In this document: positions 1 through 9,537 of the stretch, one piece after another
Layout of the letters: every line of letters starts with the position of its first letter
Numbering within the stretch: position 1 is the stretch's first letter
DNA from: Chondrus crispus
Lineage: Eukaryota > Rhodophyta > Florideophyceae > Gigartinales > Gigartinaceae
Assembly (NCBI RefSeq): GCF_000350225.1
Contig: NW_005179006.1
Span: 35,079-99,078 of the forward strand
Direction of reading: 5' to 3'
Length of the DNA stretch: 64,000 nt
Notes under the pieces: generated by a model
Told to the model about the DNA's origin: nothing
Databases searched by the model: none
Seen by the model: only the letters and a program-made list of their open reading frames with translations
Made by a program: the position numbers and the translations under genes

Positions 1-270
1 CTCCCGTTTCCCCCACACGCCGCGCTTCAAGGGAATACAAACGCAGAGCAGCCCCCCCTTCAGCGCACTCAAGCCCCTCACACCCAGCACCTTTCGCAGC
101 ATCCCACTCCCGCCCAACCCGACGCCGCTCCCACCCAAGACCGCATCCACCCCCACCACCGCCAAAACCCCTCGCATTCCGCTTCGCTACCGCACCAGCC
201 CCAGCCCGCACTCCCTAACTCAACTCACGTCCCCGCCCATTCCCATCCGAACCGCTCGCAACCCAACCCT

Positions 271-623
271 ATGCATTCTCCCGCCGACCTCCCCCTCATG
301 CCCGACCACACATCCCATCTTTCCATTGCCATCGACTCCAATCACCGCCCCATGAGTTCCCAACCTCTCCAGCCCTCTGTTCCGCGCCCACACCATCCAC
401 AGCAACAATCGCAACAAAAGCAACTCCACCAACAGCACCAACTGCATCAGCACCAGCAGCACCAACGTCAACAACAGCAGCAGAAGCAGCAGCACCAACA
501 GCACCAACAGCACCAACAGCACCAACAGCAACAGGCACAAGCACAACAACTGCCGCGCGACTTTCGAGATAACCTTCCCATGCCATTCCAGATGCACACC
601 CAGCACCCGCTCCAGCAACCCTC

Positions 624-656
<33 letters not shown>

Positions 657-2112
657 GCAACAGCAGTTTCAGCGCTATGCCTCCTCCAAGCAAAACAAGC
701 CAGCCGCCAAACGGAAAGCTGTCGCGCAGCAGAGGCGCGAACACCAACCACAGCCCAACCATGTTCGCTACAAGCAACATATGCTCCAGCAGCAACAGCT
801 CACGAGAAGGGCCTCTCCCCCGACCAAGCCCATTGCAAAGACCAAGGCTACCAGGAACTTAAAGCATGTCATGCCCAGGCAGGGTAAGCAACAAAGGCAG
901 GTTAGGCAGGATTACAACATGATGGCCACCTCACTAGAAGGCCGCAAACCCAATCCTTCTGCCTATTCGCATCAGCAACAACAGAGAATCCAACACCACC
1001 AACACCAACATCAACGACTGCAGCAGCATCAGACTACTCAACAGTCCGACCAACAGCCGCTGCATCAAGCACAGCAGAACATGTACACTGTCATCAACCC
1101 CCACCGAAAGAACCTCCCGGCGGTCTCTCCCATCAGTATACCCACCCCGACCATTGCGACAGGCACCACCATCACCGGCACGCCTTCGGCTACAAACTCC
1201 GTCCACCGCTCCCCGCCGGAGACCCCGCACTCGTCCAACCGGAAAAGCATCGCCGTTTCCCCTGTGCGTGAGGCAGTGTCGGAAGTCCAGTCGTCCATGG
1301 TCGACAACACGGACAGCCAAATCCGCGAATCCATTCAAACAAACGCTAAACATTCCCAATCGTCTACTAAGCTGAATACTACATCCACGGCGCCAAGGTC
1401 GTCGTCGGATTCCGCGCAACAAATGTCGTTGAGCGTGGGGACGCCGAGGTTGTCGAAACCGCGGGACAAGCAGGCGAAGTTGAGAAAGCGCCTAAAATGT
1501 TGCACCTCTGAACAAATGGTTGAACTGCTTGTCGGATTCGTAAGGTCAGGCGCCATCGCGGACAGCGCGGCATGGGAAAACTTGGCACCAGTCGACATCG
1601 ACTCACACGTTGCAAGGTGCTCCGTACTACGCGAGGCCATCTACGCCCAATTGCCCGATCCACTGCCGCCCAAGATGGACGCGGACGCACATCGAAAATG
1701 CAAAAAGGCGCTACTGGCGTTCAAAAGCAACATCATGAGCACCGGCAAAATGCTGCAAGACGCGAATGTATGGACAGATTTGATACGCTACTGCGTAGCG
1801 GCGGCAGGCGTGAACCAAGACACGCCGCAATGGGCAGAGGCGGCACACAACAAGTTGCGGCAGTCGGTGCATGTAAAGCTGGAGCAGTTTGCAAACCGTG
1901 CGGCGACTTCGATCGGAAAATCGAAAGTGGAGGTGTTCACCTCAGCGAATGAACGCATAGAGATCACGGAGAGCTGCCGCAAGGTGTTTCCGGCTGTTGC
2001 CGCTAAGCTTGACGGGATAAAACGGGGTGCCCTAGAGGAATCGACGGCAGAGAGAATGCCGCATTTTGACAACCAGATGATGAGTGGCGGGAGACTTGAC
2101 ATGCCTATGTGA
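271..2112 (+). CDS. Gln/His/Pro-rich protein with Cut8/Sts1-like C-terminal domain (possibly 5'-partial)
   Basis: The first two thirds (residues 1 to about 390) are low-complexity Gln, His, Pro and Ser sequence, including a 14-residue pure Gln run. The last third (about residues 400-550) is ordinary helical sequence: SEQMVELLVGFV, a WENLAPVDID segment, LREAIYAQLP, then W..LIRYC and a QWAEAAHNKLR helix. This order of helices and the Trp/Tyr/Pro spacing resemble the Cut8/Sts1 family, which tethers proteasomes at the nuclear envelope; that is my inference from pattern, not a search. The frame is open without a stop from base 1, with the same Pro/Gln/His bias, so the true start may lie left of the window and the ATG at 271 is only the first one visible. 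Stop is TGA at 2110-2112. The Gln tract could equally fit a transcription cofactor, so function stays tentative. Confidence 0.75.
625..666 (+). repeat. CAG/CAA trinucleotide tract (polyQ)
   Basis: Fourteen uninterrupted Gln codons, mixed CAG and CAA, lie inside the Gln-rich gene. Shorter CAG/CAA/CAC runs surround it from about 400 to 1080. Confidence 0.95.
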
Positions 2113-2629
2113 GAAAGTGACCAGCTCGTACTGTATGTGTGACCATGACGATTGCAATGGATGAGAATGTTGTTTTTCCACGGGATTTGAAGGTTATAGG
2201 ACGATAGGGGGTGCGGAGGGGAGAAGGGGATTTGGTAGGGGATGACAAATTTTGGATTGTGGGGGTGCAAATGAAGTGTTAGAGCGTGTGGGTTGCAATT
2301 TTGCATATGTTTGCAACGCAGCTTGAAGACGCACAGACAGCAACTTGTGGGGGCCCGAAGAGTGAGGGTTATGCAACCAATCTCTCGTCACGGTGTATGT
2401 ATATTTATCAAAGATCCGTATGAGGTAAACTGTTTCCATGCTTTATATGAGTTACTGCCGAGAAACTTGTACCCTTGGGGTGTTTACCTTCTGACTTGTT
2501 ATTCCTGTTGACTGACGTTTTGACATTGCAGAGATCTACCGGGGAATGCCCTTTTGTGCGCTTCCACTTGTCGTCCATACACTGGGTAATTCTGGGAATG
2601 TGTACAACTGGCCACGCAGACCTGCAACG

Positions 2630-2722
2630 CCCCCTCTCGCAGCGTCCCCTCACGCAGCGCCCCCTCACGCAGCGCCCCCTCGTCCAGCGCCCCCTCGCCC
2701 AGCGCCCCCTCGCCCAACGTCG
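2630..2722. repeat. 15-bp GC-rich minisatellite, about six copies
   Basis: The unit is close to CCCCTCACGCAGCGC, with copies changing to CCCCTCGCCCAGCGC. The array ends about 170 bases before the SAC gene ATG. Confidence 0.85.
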
Positions 2723-2782
2723 AAACCCCCGTTCGGATAGAACTAAACGTGAAACGCGCACTGCAATTTCCGCATTGCTACT

Positions 2783-2830
2783 GAGTGTCAAGCTTCCAGA
2801 GTGTCAAGCTTCCAGAGTGTCAAGCTCCCC
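2783..2830. repeat. 16-bp tandem repeat, three copies
   Basis: The unit GAGTGTCAAGCTTCCA occurs at 2783, 2799 and 2815, the last copy diverging at its end. It lies 60-110 bases before the SAC gene ATG, in the probable 5' UTR. Confidence 0.9.
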
Positions 2831-2890
2831 CCTCCACCCCCACGAATTTTGTCGACTACCATCTTCGTGGTACTGGGTGGAGTCACCACC

Positions 2891-5800
2891 ATGCCCCCAC
2901 CCCCCCGCGCCTTGCGCGTCTTGCAGCTGCCAGACCGCCTAGTCCTCCATGATGTCACGGCCTCTCTCCGTCACGCCGACCCATCCGACCGCAACGCCCT
3001 CATCGACGCCGCCAACCTCGTCCACTCGCGCTACCTCTCTGCCTCCTCTGCAATCACAAGTGAGCTCCCCACCCCTTCTCTGCTCGACCTCGACCTCCCC
3101 ACCCCGCCTGCCGGCGCCAACGCCCCGGGAGAAAAACCGCCTGAGCGCGACCGCTACCTCGTCCTCCCCTTTGATGCAGAGAATGTGCCCCCGGCGTACG
3201 TCGCATCCTCGCCGGAGCAAGCGGGCGTCTCCGTCACCTTGGCTAGTTCGCTTGTCGTTGATGCCGCAGCGGGGCTTTTGGGCATTCTGCGCCTCCCGTC
3301 CGCGAGATATGCCGTCTTGGCCACGCAGGCGAGGCGCGCCGGTTCACTGCCCGCTAGCAATATCTATTCCGTCTCGCGAGTCAAACTCGTGAGGCTCTCT
3401 GCCAACCCACCGCTGCGCAACGACAAAGAGCTCACCACCGCCATTGCGAAGACCTTGGATGGCGGTGCCTTGTACTTTGCGCTTGACACCGATCTCACCC
3501 GCTGCACCCAGGCACGTGCCTCGCACGGTGTGGCCAACGCATTTTGGTGGACATGGCCGCTTGCGGAGAGATTGGGAAGCCAGGGCTGGGGGTGGTCTCT
3601 TCGGACTGTCTATGGCTTTGTCGGGACGCATGTCATGCGATTTCAGAGTACTGCCCTGGCGAGTGGCAGTGGCGAGTTTAATTTGACCATCGTGTCGAGA
3701 AGGTCTAGGAGAAGGGCCGGGACCAGATATATTACCAGAGGCGTAGATGCCATGGGTGATGTCGCCAATTTTGTCGAGACAGAGCAGGTAGCCTGGGCAG
3801 AGGAACGTCCGACCATTTACTCTTCGTTTGTCATTATTAGGGGCAGTGTACCGGTGTTTTGGAGACAGGATAATGGCATTGCAAGACCTGCTCCAGAGTT
3901 GGATGGCGTGCTGACAGCGAGTCGCAAGGCCTTTCGAACGCATTTTGACGAGATTACAAGGAGTTATGGCGGTGTGTCAGCTGTGAGCTTGGTGGATAAA
4001 AAAGGGAGTGAAGGCGTGCTTGCAGATGCGTTTGAAAGGCATTTTGATCTGGACTTACGCGATCTGGACGTGCCGCTGCCTCCGAAGCTTGTAGCGTTTG
4101 ACTTTCATACGCATTGCGCTGGCAAAGAATATGAACGAGGATTGGGAAAGCTTCTCGAGCGGTTGAGACAGGATGTTGAGGTGTACGGGATCTTTGCCAG
4201 AGGCTTGGAAGCGACGGGGAAGAACTCGACGCAGCACGGAGTTTTCAGGGTCAATTGCGTGGATTGTCTGGATAGGACCAACGTTGTTCAGTCTTTGCTA
4301 TCGCGCGTCGTGCTCAACATGCAGCTTGAAGCGATATTTAGTCCGGAATTGCTTGGTGCGGAAGCATCGGCCATGCCACGCGTTTATGGTGAATCTGAAG
4401 ATCGATTCAAGCATGTCTGGGGAGACAATGCAGACGCCGTTTCGAAGCAATATTCTGGGACAGGAGCACTCAAGACGGACTTCACACGCACAGGGAAGCG
4501 TTCAACGACAGGCTTAATCGGGGACGGCATGAAATCAGTCATGCGCATGTACTACAAAAATTTTGTCGATGAAGGGCGGCAGGAAGTGATTGATATCTTG
4601 TGTGGCAACGCGCTTATTCGTCCTAGGCGAGTGTTGGCAGACGCAAGGGGCAGTCCTACTGAGTCGGTCACGCCCTGGAGTGGGAGCCCTGACGACGTAG
4701 ACCCCGTCTCCTCTCCATTGTGGTATTCGTTTGAAGCGCTGCGAGTCAATGCAAGTGGCGATAAACAGCCGGTCTTTATCGAATTGCATGACGATGCCAT
4801 GTTTATTACTACCGCGGAGGGTATCGCTCTAGAATACCCCAGACATTCGCTCGTGTCATGGAGTAAGTACGAAGATGGGAAGACGACTGAGAAGAAAACC
4901 CCCATCAGGTTGCGACTGATTTACAAACCATTGCGCAGGGCTCCCGCGACAGCGTCACCACTTGATTTGCAATTCAAGACGGGGCCTGTGGCTAGAGAAA
5001 CCTTTCTCCGCGCACTCATCTCTTGGGCGCAGCCTGAGATCTTGCCCGTATTTTCGAAGACCCATATGAACGTTCGAGTGATCGCTGGTCTAAATGCTGG
5101 GGAGCACAAGATGAAAGACTGGGGACTTCCTAATGGTTCAAGCGCTGAAAAGAATGAAATCATCGCCCTCGTGTTACCAGAGGGCAACACCCTAACTCGT
5201 TCTTGGGGGTTGGCTGCTGTGCCGATAGATGTGGATAGCTCAGGATATGTGCTCGTGGGCGCATGCTCAGTGACGGATCGTGGCCCAGCTATTGCAGTCC
5301 TTGTCTCGGAGAATCTGGCTCCAGCGGTTATGAGCGTCGCCCAAGCGATAAGCGGGCGTTCTGCCGCTTTTTCTCCCGGCGGCGCGGCTGCAGTTGGCAT
5401 GCATGTGGCGGGAACATCACTTTGTTTTGTCAGTGGACATCTGAGTGGCTCGACGGATGTGTATCATTCGCTGAGCGCACTGAAACTCGGTCGGCATTCG
5501 TTTGATGTCACAAATCAGTTCCACCACTTTGCTTTGGCTGGCCTCCTGGGGGACATGCATTGGCACCACGGTTCCGCTCCAGGGTCTGGACCGGAAGCGA
5601 GAAACTGGGTGCACTTGGGTGACGGTTCATCCTGCTACTCGCTTGCCAATGGGCTGTCCGTAATGCGGAACTCCTTTCCAACTCTCCGATACGACGATCG
5701 AATTGCTCCGAACTCTCTGTGGAGAGTTGAGCACTCCCCGAGGAGAACAGGCAGTTCAATAGCCTGTGTAGAACTCGCGAGCGGTTTAATCGATGGTCGC

Positions 5801-7186
5801 CCTGGTCCAATGCTGCCAAAAAGTGTCTCTCAATGTATTATTAGCTTGAGTGAACTTCAAGGGGAAAACATCAAAACGCCTCCTGGAATCGATCAGAATT
5901 CTCAGTTGAATTCACAGATCGTTTTGTACTGCGAGCATTCGGCAACAGAAGGCATTGTTTCAAGACAAACACCGCGCCCCTCTCAATTCCCACGATGGAA
6001 TGAAACTCTTCGCTTGGTACTAATGCCTGTCGATGCGGCGGTGGTGTATAAATCGTTTGTCGTTGGTCAGATTATCACTCCTACCCCGCTTTCGGACGCC
6101 GTTCCGGCTGGCCATTTTGTCATCCCAATTTCAGGTGCGCAAAGGGGCCGCGCAAAGTTTGATGTGCCCTGTAGGCTAGCCGGGATTCCAACTGGGAGAC
6201 TTTCGGGGATCATGGAGGTGCATATTGGAGGTCCAGAACTGTTGAATACCGCGTCACAAACTCGAAGCACTGTGCCATCGAGCGGTCTTGCTCAAGATGC
6301 GTCAAAAGCCAGTCGTTCGGCTTTACCGCCAATACCTGCCCCGCGAAGCGGCGATGCCTCTTTCGCTCAGAGCGACCCTCGCGGGCTGACGAGACATGGA
6401 AAGAGTAGCTCATCCTTCTCATCTCTGCCCAAGAAACCGTCTATTGACGAAGTGAATAGGAATTTGGACGCTGCAAGAAGGAAAGGGTCAAAGCAAATCA
6501 AATCCGTTGTGAACAAACTATCTTCTCTCTTGAGCCAGCCGACGTCGTCCAATAGTTCATCATCTCGAAACTCACGTCAGGGTTATGACGAGACGATAGG
6601 AACGGACAACCCGCCACGCACAGAAGGCTTTCGAGAAGTGAACGAAGAATTAGGCGACATGCCTTCGTCGTTCAGGAAGGAAAGCCAGGCACGCATGGCG
6701 ATGACTAGAGGAACAAGTGAACCCAGATTGCAAAGCCCACAAATCACTGCCAGTTTATCTAATCGTCGTGTAGTGTCATACCAGGGGGCACCGTCTGATG
6801 CTGGCTCTGGGCAAGCCGGGGAGAAGACAAGCGGAGACGATTTTTCGTCATTTGGAAGCTTCCAAGCTGCGCTTCCTTCCGCGCCCAAGAGATTGCCGCT
6901 TAAACTGCATCCTGCCTTAAGCGAAGATCCTCTCCTTGTTGGCTTGAAGTCGGGTATGGGGCAGGGTTTGAAGGCAACCCCGGCATCACGAAAGGTTCCT
7001 GTGCATGCACAGAATACGGGGGGAGATTTGCTCCTGAGCGGGCTTGCAGGGGAAAAGGCGAAACTGCATAATGCAGCCAGCGCGAGCACTGCAGATGATG
7101 ATTGGAGTGACTTTAAAGCGGCAGACAGTACAAATGATTCTAGTATAGCGAGGTCTGTGAACACTAACTCTTTGCTGGACCTTTAA
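2891..7186 (+). CDS. Synaptojanin-like SAC-domain phosphoinositide phosphatase with degenerate 5-phosphatase region
   Basis: A 1431-residue intronless gene. The SAC domain occupies roughly residues 40-590 and contains the catalytic motif CVDCLDRTN at residues 456-464 (nucleophile Cys456, Arg462), so phosphoinositide monophosphatase activity is expected. From about residue 720 to 960 the sequence follows the order of an inositol 5-phosphatase domain (a GLNAGE stretch where GTWNVNG is expected, then SFCFVxxHL-like FVSGHLSGS near 845, then LLGDMHWHH near 885), but the signature WxGDxNxR and PxWCDR motifs are not present. A C2-like stretch may follow (about 975-1090). The tail is Ser/Pro-rich with DDFSSF (about 1316) and DDDWSDF (about 1402), the type of short acidic aromatic motif that binds adaptin ears, pointing to clathrin or endosomal traffic. 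The ATG at 2891 is preferred: it is preceded by CCACC and the earlier in-frame codon at 2801 is GTG. Confidence 0.9.
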   Translation: MPPPPRALRVLQLPDRLVLHDVTASLRHADPSDRNALIDAANLVHSRYLSASSAITSELPTPSLLDLDLPTPPAGANAPGEKPPERDRYLVLPFDAENVPPAYVASSPEQAGVSVTLASSLVVDAAAGLLGILRLPSARYAVLATQARRAGSLPASNIYSVSRVKLVRLSANPPLRNDKELTTAIAKTLDGGALYFALDTDLTRCTQARASHGVANAFWWTWPLAERLGSQGWGWSLRTVYGFVGTHVMRFQSTALASGSGEFNLTIVSRRSRRRAGTRYITRGVDAMGDVANFVETEQVAWAEERPTIYSSFVIIRGSVPVFWRQDNGIARPAPELDGVLTASRKAFRTHFDEITRSYGGVSAVSLVDKKGSEGVLADAFERHFDLDLRDLDVPLPPKLVAFDFHTHCAGKEYERGLGKLLERLRQDVEVYGIFARGLEATGKNSTQHGVFRVNCVDCLDRTNVVQSLLSRVVLNMQLEAIFSPELLGAEASAMPRVYGESEDRFKHVWGDNADAVSKQYSGTGALKTDFTRTGKRSTTGLIGDGMKSVMRMYYKNFVDEGRQEVIDILCGNALIRPRRVLADARGSPTESVTPWSGSPDDVDPVSSPLWYSFEALRVNASGDKQPVFIELHDDAMFITTAEGIALEYPRHSLVSWSKYEDGKTTEKKTPIRLRLIYKPLRRAPATASPLDLQFKTGPVARETFLRALISWAQPEILPVFSKTHMNVRVIAGLNAGEHKMKDWGLPNGSSAEKNEIIALVLPEGNTLTRSWGLAAVPIDVDSSGYVLVGACSVTDRGPAIAVLVSENLAPAVMSVAQAISGRSAAFSPGGAAAVGMHVAGTSLCFVSGHLSGSTDVYHSLSALKLGRHSFDVTNQFHHFALAGLLGDMHWHHGSAPGSGPEARNWVHLGDGSSCYSLANGLSVMRNSFPTLRYDDRIAPNSLWRVEHSPRRTGSSIACVELASGLIDGRPGPMLPKSVSQCIISLSELQGENIKTPPGIDQNSQLNSQIVLYCEHSATEGIVSRQTPRPSQFPRWNETLRLVLMPVDAAVVYKSFVVGQIITPTPLSDAVPAGHFVIPISGAQRGRAKFDVPCRLAGIPTGRLSGIMEVHIGGPELLNTASQTRSTVPSSGLAQDASKASRSALPPIPAPRSGDASFAQSDPRGLTRHGKSSSSFSSLPKKPSIDEVNRNLDAARRKGSKQIKSVVNKLSSLLSQPTSSNSSSSRNSRQGYDETIGTDNPPRTEGFREVNEELGDMPSSFRKESQARMAMTRGTSEPRLQSPQITASLSNRRVVSYQGAPSDAGSGQAGEKTSGDDFSSFGSFQAALPSAPKRLPLKLHPALSEDPLLVGLKSGMGQGLKATPASRKVPVHAQNTGGDLLLSGLAGEKAKLHNAASASTADDDWSDFKAADSTNDSSIARSVNTNSLLDL

Positions 7187-7885
7187 CATAGAGGGGAGAT
7201 TTTTGAATAGTTTGACAGAGCACATGTCGCATAGATAGATCGTTATTCGTGTCGAACGCAACTGGATCGGTTGTTGTGGTCGTACACGAGTGTTACTGAG
7301 AAAGCATACAACTAAGTACAACATTGTGGGAGTTGTGACATTGCGAAGCATTTGTTTGAAGATGACTTTTTTGGATGCGCCCTCACGTCCATATTCAACT
7401 TGCTTTTTCTGGACTTGCTTTTTCTGGACTTGTATTTGTCTGGTAATGGGAAAGTACTCTAAACGTCAGAACTGAGTTGCGCGTTGCGGCAGGACACATC
7501 CCCGCCAAAAGTGGCTGCTCCAGTCATGTTTGGGAAAGTCTGACGAAGAAGCCGATCAGAGCGTAGTTCTGAGCCTTGTTTCTTTGATTTACTGTATTTG
7601 AATCCGGCTACTGTACTGTTGTGACAATTAGAGAAACGTGTACACGTTTGCAGCTTATAGATCATGGCAGGATTGAATGGAGTGGTAGTAGTTCGATCAA
7701 TGCATGAGGTAGGAATTAATTAAGTTAATACAGGCAAGGGACGCAAAGGACCAAAGGGCGCAAACCAATCTCCATGCAGGGGGTTCTAATCCACGTCTAC
7801 AAGCTGTAGCGAAAAGCCGACAATTACAATGTCGACTATTGTAAGCGACAATGGCAATTGAGTGCAGGAGCGACATGCTGTCCTC

Positions 7886-8139
7886 CTAGTGTCTATTGGA
7901 CAATGCGCCTCATTTGAGGATTTCGCCTCATATGAGGCTTTTTTGACAGCGCCGTTTCTGGCGCAAAGAGGGAGAACTGAAAGCCATAGTTACCGCGAAA
8001 CAGTAACAGTAACAGTAAAAAACAATGTCCAAGTCCCTTGAAGGCACCTAGAATGCACGGTATTTAGGAGGGTCTTTCTAATGCTCTGACAGACAGGAAA
8101 AATCCTCATGATCAAAAACGTCCGTCCAATAGACACTAG
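7886..8139. mobile_element. MITE-like element, short copy (CTAGTGTCTATTGGAC ends)
   Basis: Perfect 16-bp terminal inverted repeats, CTAGTGTCTATTGGAC at 7886-7901 and its reverse complement at 8124-8139, enclose 254 bases. Just inside the left end is the palindrome GCCTCATATGAGGC (7925-7938). The same CTAGTGTCTA end and CCTCATATGAGG core recur in a longer element at 56841-57308. There is no coding capacity. If TA or CTAG is the duplicated target, as the ends allow, a Tc1/mariner-like origin is possible. Confidence 0.75.
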
Positions 8140-8318
8140 ATAGTGATATATATGTAGCGATAGCGACACTGGGAGCACCAGGGCGAGAGGGAGCCGGGCG
8201 AGGGGAGAGATTAAGAGCGAATACAATGCAGAGTGTAGCATACTCGGGCTTTTGTGCCCATACTTGCCCACTAGACAGAACTGCCCCTACACTGCGTGCG
8301 ACACAAGCATGTCATGTG

Positions 8319-8360
8319 ACCAGCTGTTCATGTGAACAGCTGTTCACATGAACAGCTGGT
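8319..8360. repeat. Perfect 42-bp palindrome
   Basis: The sequence from ACCAGCTGTTCATGTGAAC to its mirror end is identical to its own reverse complement over all 42 bases. It is built from repeated CAGCTG and TTCATGTGAA/TTCACATGAA blocks. It has no spacer, so it could form a cruciform or be a nested protein-binding site. Confidence 0.95.
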
Positions 8361-8861
8361 TCCCACAACTGTACACAGTTAAATATTCAGGTCTTGTCTT
8401 GAATTTCATGGAGTTCGTCATCTTTCAATGAATTCAAGACTACTGTTCCGTCGTACTGTACTCTCCAGATGTCTCGCAAAATGATGTTTCTGTGGGAAAA
8501 GGGTAAATATTTCAAATGGTGTCCAAACAGACGTTTAGAATTAACGATTTCGTGTATGCATTTTTTGCACGAAACAAGGTGTTCATATACGGCTTTGAGG
8601 TCACATGACCTCATGCAGCATGAAGCCAAGCCTGCCCTTTTACTGTATGACCCAAAAGAAAGGCTCAAAAGAGACTTTATGCGGAAAAGTCAGATATCTT
8701 TATTTCGCAATCATTTACGTTGACTTGCACTTGTACGGTACTGCGGAGATGTGACGGGAGGCAAAAAAACGATGCAAGAAAACAACGGCGTTTACATCTT
8801 CAAGCACAGTGCGCATTACATGCCATGTCTTTAGACCACGAGCGCAATCTGTACAATGAGT

Positions 8862-9338
8862 CTATGCCGTAGGAGTTCCAACAGCAGCCATGCCAGTAAA
8901 TCCATCGAAGATACCGGCAAGGCCTAACCCCAAGCCAGGTCCTCCGAGAGCCAGAACGGAGCCTTCCTCGGTGTTAGCAGAGGCAGCGCCCTCCGTGGAG
9001 CTTCCCGCTGCGGAAACCGAAGTATCGCCAGTGCTAGACACAGTAGTGCCATCTGACAGAGTGACAGACGAGCCAGGGCCGTCGAGAGGGGTGGTGGGTT
9101 CCTGTGGCTCTGGGGTGGTGGGCAGAGGCGCCGCTGGCGGGAGCGGGGAGGTCGGGGGCGGGGGCGGGGCCTGAGTGACGGGGGCAGCACGAGGTTGTGT
9201 GGATGGCGGGATAGTGGATTGCGAGGGGACCTCCTCATACTCGTAGGTGTAGTAGCGGACAGATGTCGGGGTCGCAGCGACGAGGGCAAGGACGATGGCG
9301 AGGAGCGGGAAGATGACGAAGAGGCGGTTGGAGATCAT
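8862..9338 (-). CDS. Small secreted or surface Pro/Thr/Ser-rich protein
   Basis: A 158-residue protein beginning with a clear signal peptide (MISNRLFVIFPLLAIVLALVAA, cleavage expected after about residue 21). The middle (residues 35-85) is Pro/Thr/Gln-rich with runs such as APPPPPTSPLPP, typical of O-glycosylated or Hyp-rich extracellular linkers. The tail is Ser/Thr/Gly-rich and ends in a Gly/Leu/Ala-rich hydrophobic stretch (LGGPGLGLGLAGIF), which might act as a membrane or GPI-type anchor signal. The ATG at 9336-9338 is about 75 bases downstream of a good TATA box. I do not recognise a named family. The composition suggests a cell-wall or extracellular-matrix protein. Confidence 0.7.
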   Translation of the reverse strand: MISNRLFVIFPLLAIVLALVAATPTSVRYYTYEYEEVPSQSTIPPSTQPRAAPVTQAPPPPPTSPLPPAAPLPTTPEPQEPTTPLDGPGSSVTLSDGTTVSSTGDTSVSAAGSSTEGAASANTEEGSVLALGGPGLGLGLAGIFDGFTGMAAVGTPTA

Positions 9339-9412
9339 GGTGGATTAAGGGCGGGGAGGTTGGGATGAAAGGGTGGATGAGGGTTTGAATGAAACATGAG
9401 GGGAAACAGGGG

Positions 9413-9420
9413 TTTATATA
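9413..9420 (-). promoter_or_regulatory. TATA box of the secreted-protein gene
   Basis: On the minus strand this reads TATATAAA, about 75 bases upstream of the ATG at 9338, a normal position for a core promoter with a short 5' UTR. Confidence 0.6.
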
Positions 9421-9460
9421 GAGGCTGGGAGGCGGTGGGTTGCAAACGGGGAGAGGATGT

Positions 9461-9537
9461 GAGGACGGATCGAGGACGGATCGAGGACGGATCGAGGACG
9501 GATTGAGGACGGATTGAGGACGGATTGCAGACGGATT
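9461..9537. repeat. 11-bp tandem repeat, seven copies, upstream of the secreted-protein gene
   Basis: The unit GAGGACGGATC/T is repeated seven times in perfect 11-base register (9461, 9472, 9483, 9494, 9505, 9516, 9527). It lies 40-120 bases upstream of the TATA box, where an array of activator sites would be expected; that role is inference. Confidence 0.9.

Larger units (their letters stand above)
2113..2890. other. Intergenic region with two short tandem arrays before the SAC gene
   Basis: No credible gene. It holds the 3' flank of the Gln-rich gene and the 5' flank of the SAC-domain gene. Two minisatellites sit in its last 260 bases and are listed separately. A frame open from 2801 begins with GTG and only extends the SAC gene frame upstream. 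Confidence 0.6.
7187..8861. other. Intergenic region between convergent genes; MITE and palindrome
   Basis: Non-coding by eye. It holds a 15-bp repeat (ACTTGCTTTTTCTGG at 7398 and 7413 with a decayed third copy), a MITE-like element (7886-8139) and a perfect palindrome (8319-8360). Open frames here (for example 8469-8723) show no family signature and were not accepted. Confidence 0.6.

Noticed and set aside
220-795. Leu/Val-rich minus-strand frame of 191 codons opposite the Gln-rich gene
   Set aside because: It is the reverse reading of CAG/CAA/CAC repeats, which gives Leu, Val and Met runs. The plus strand has a non-repetitive conserved-looking domain in the same gene.
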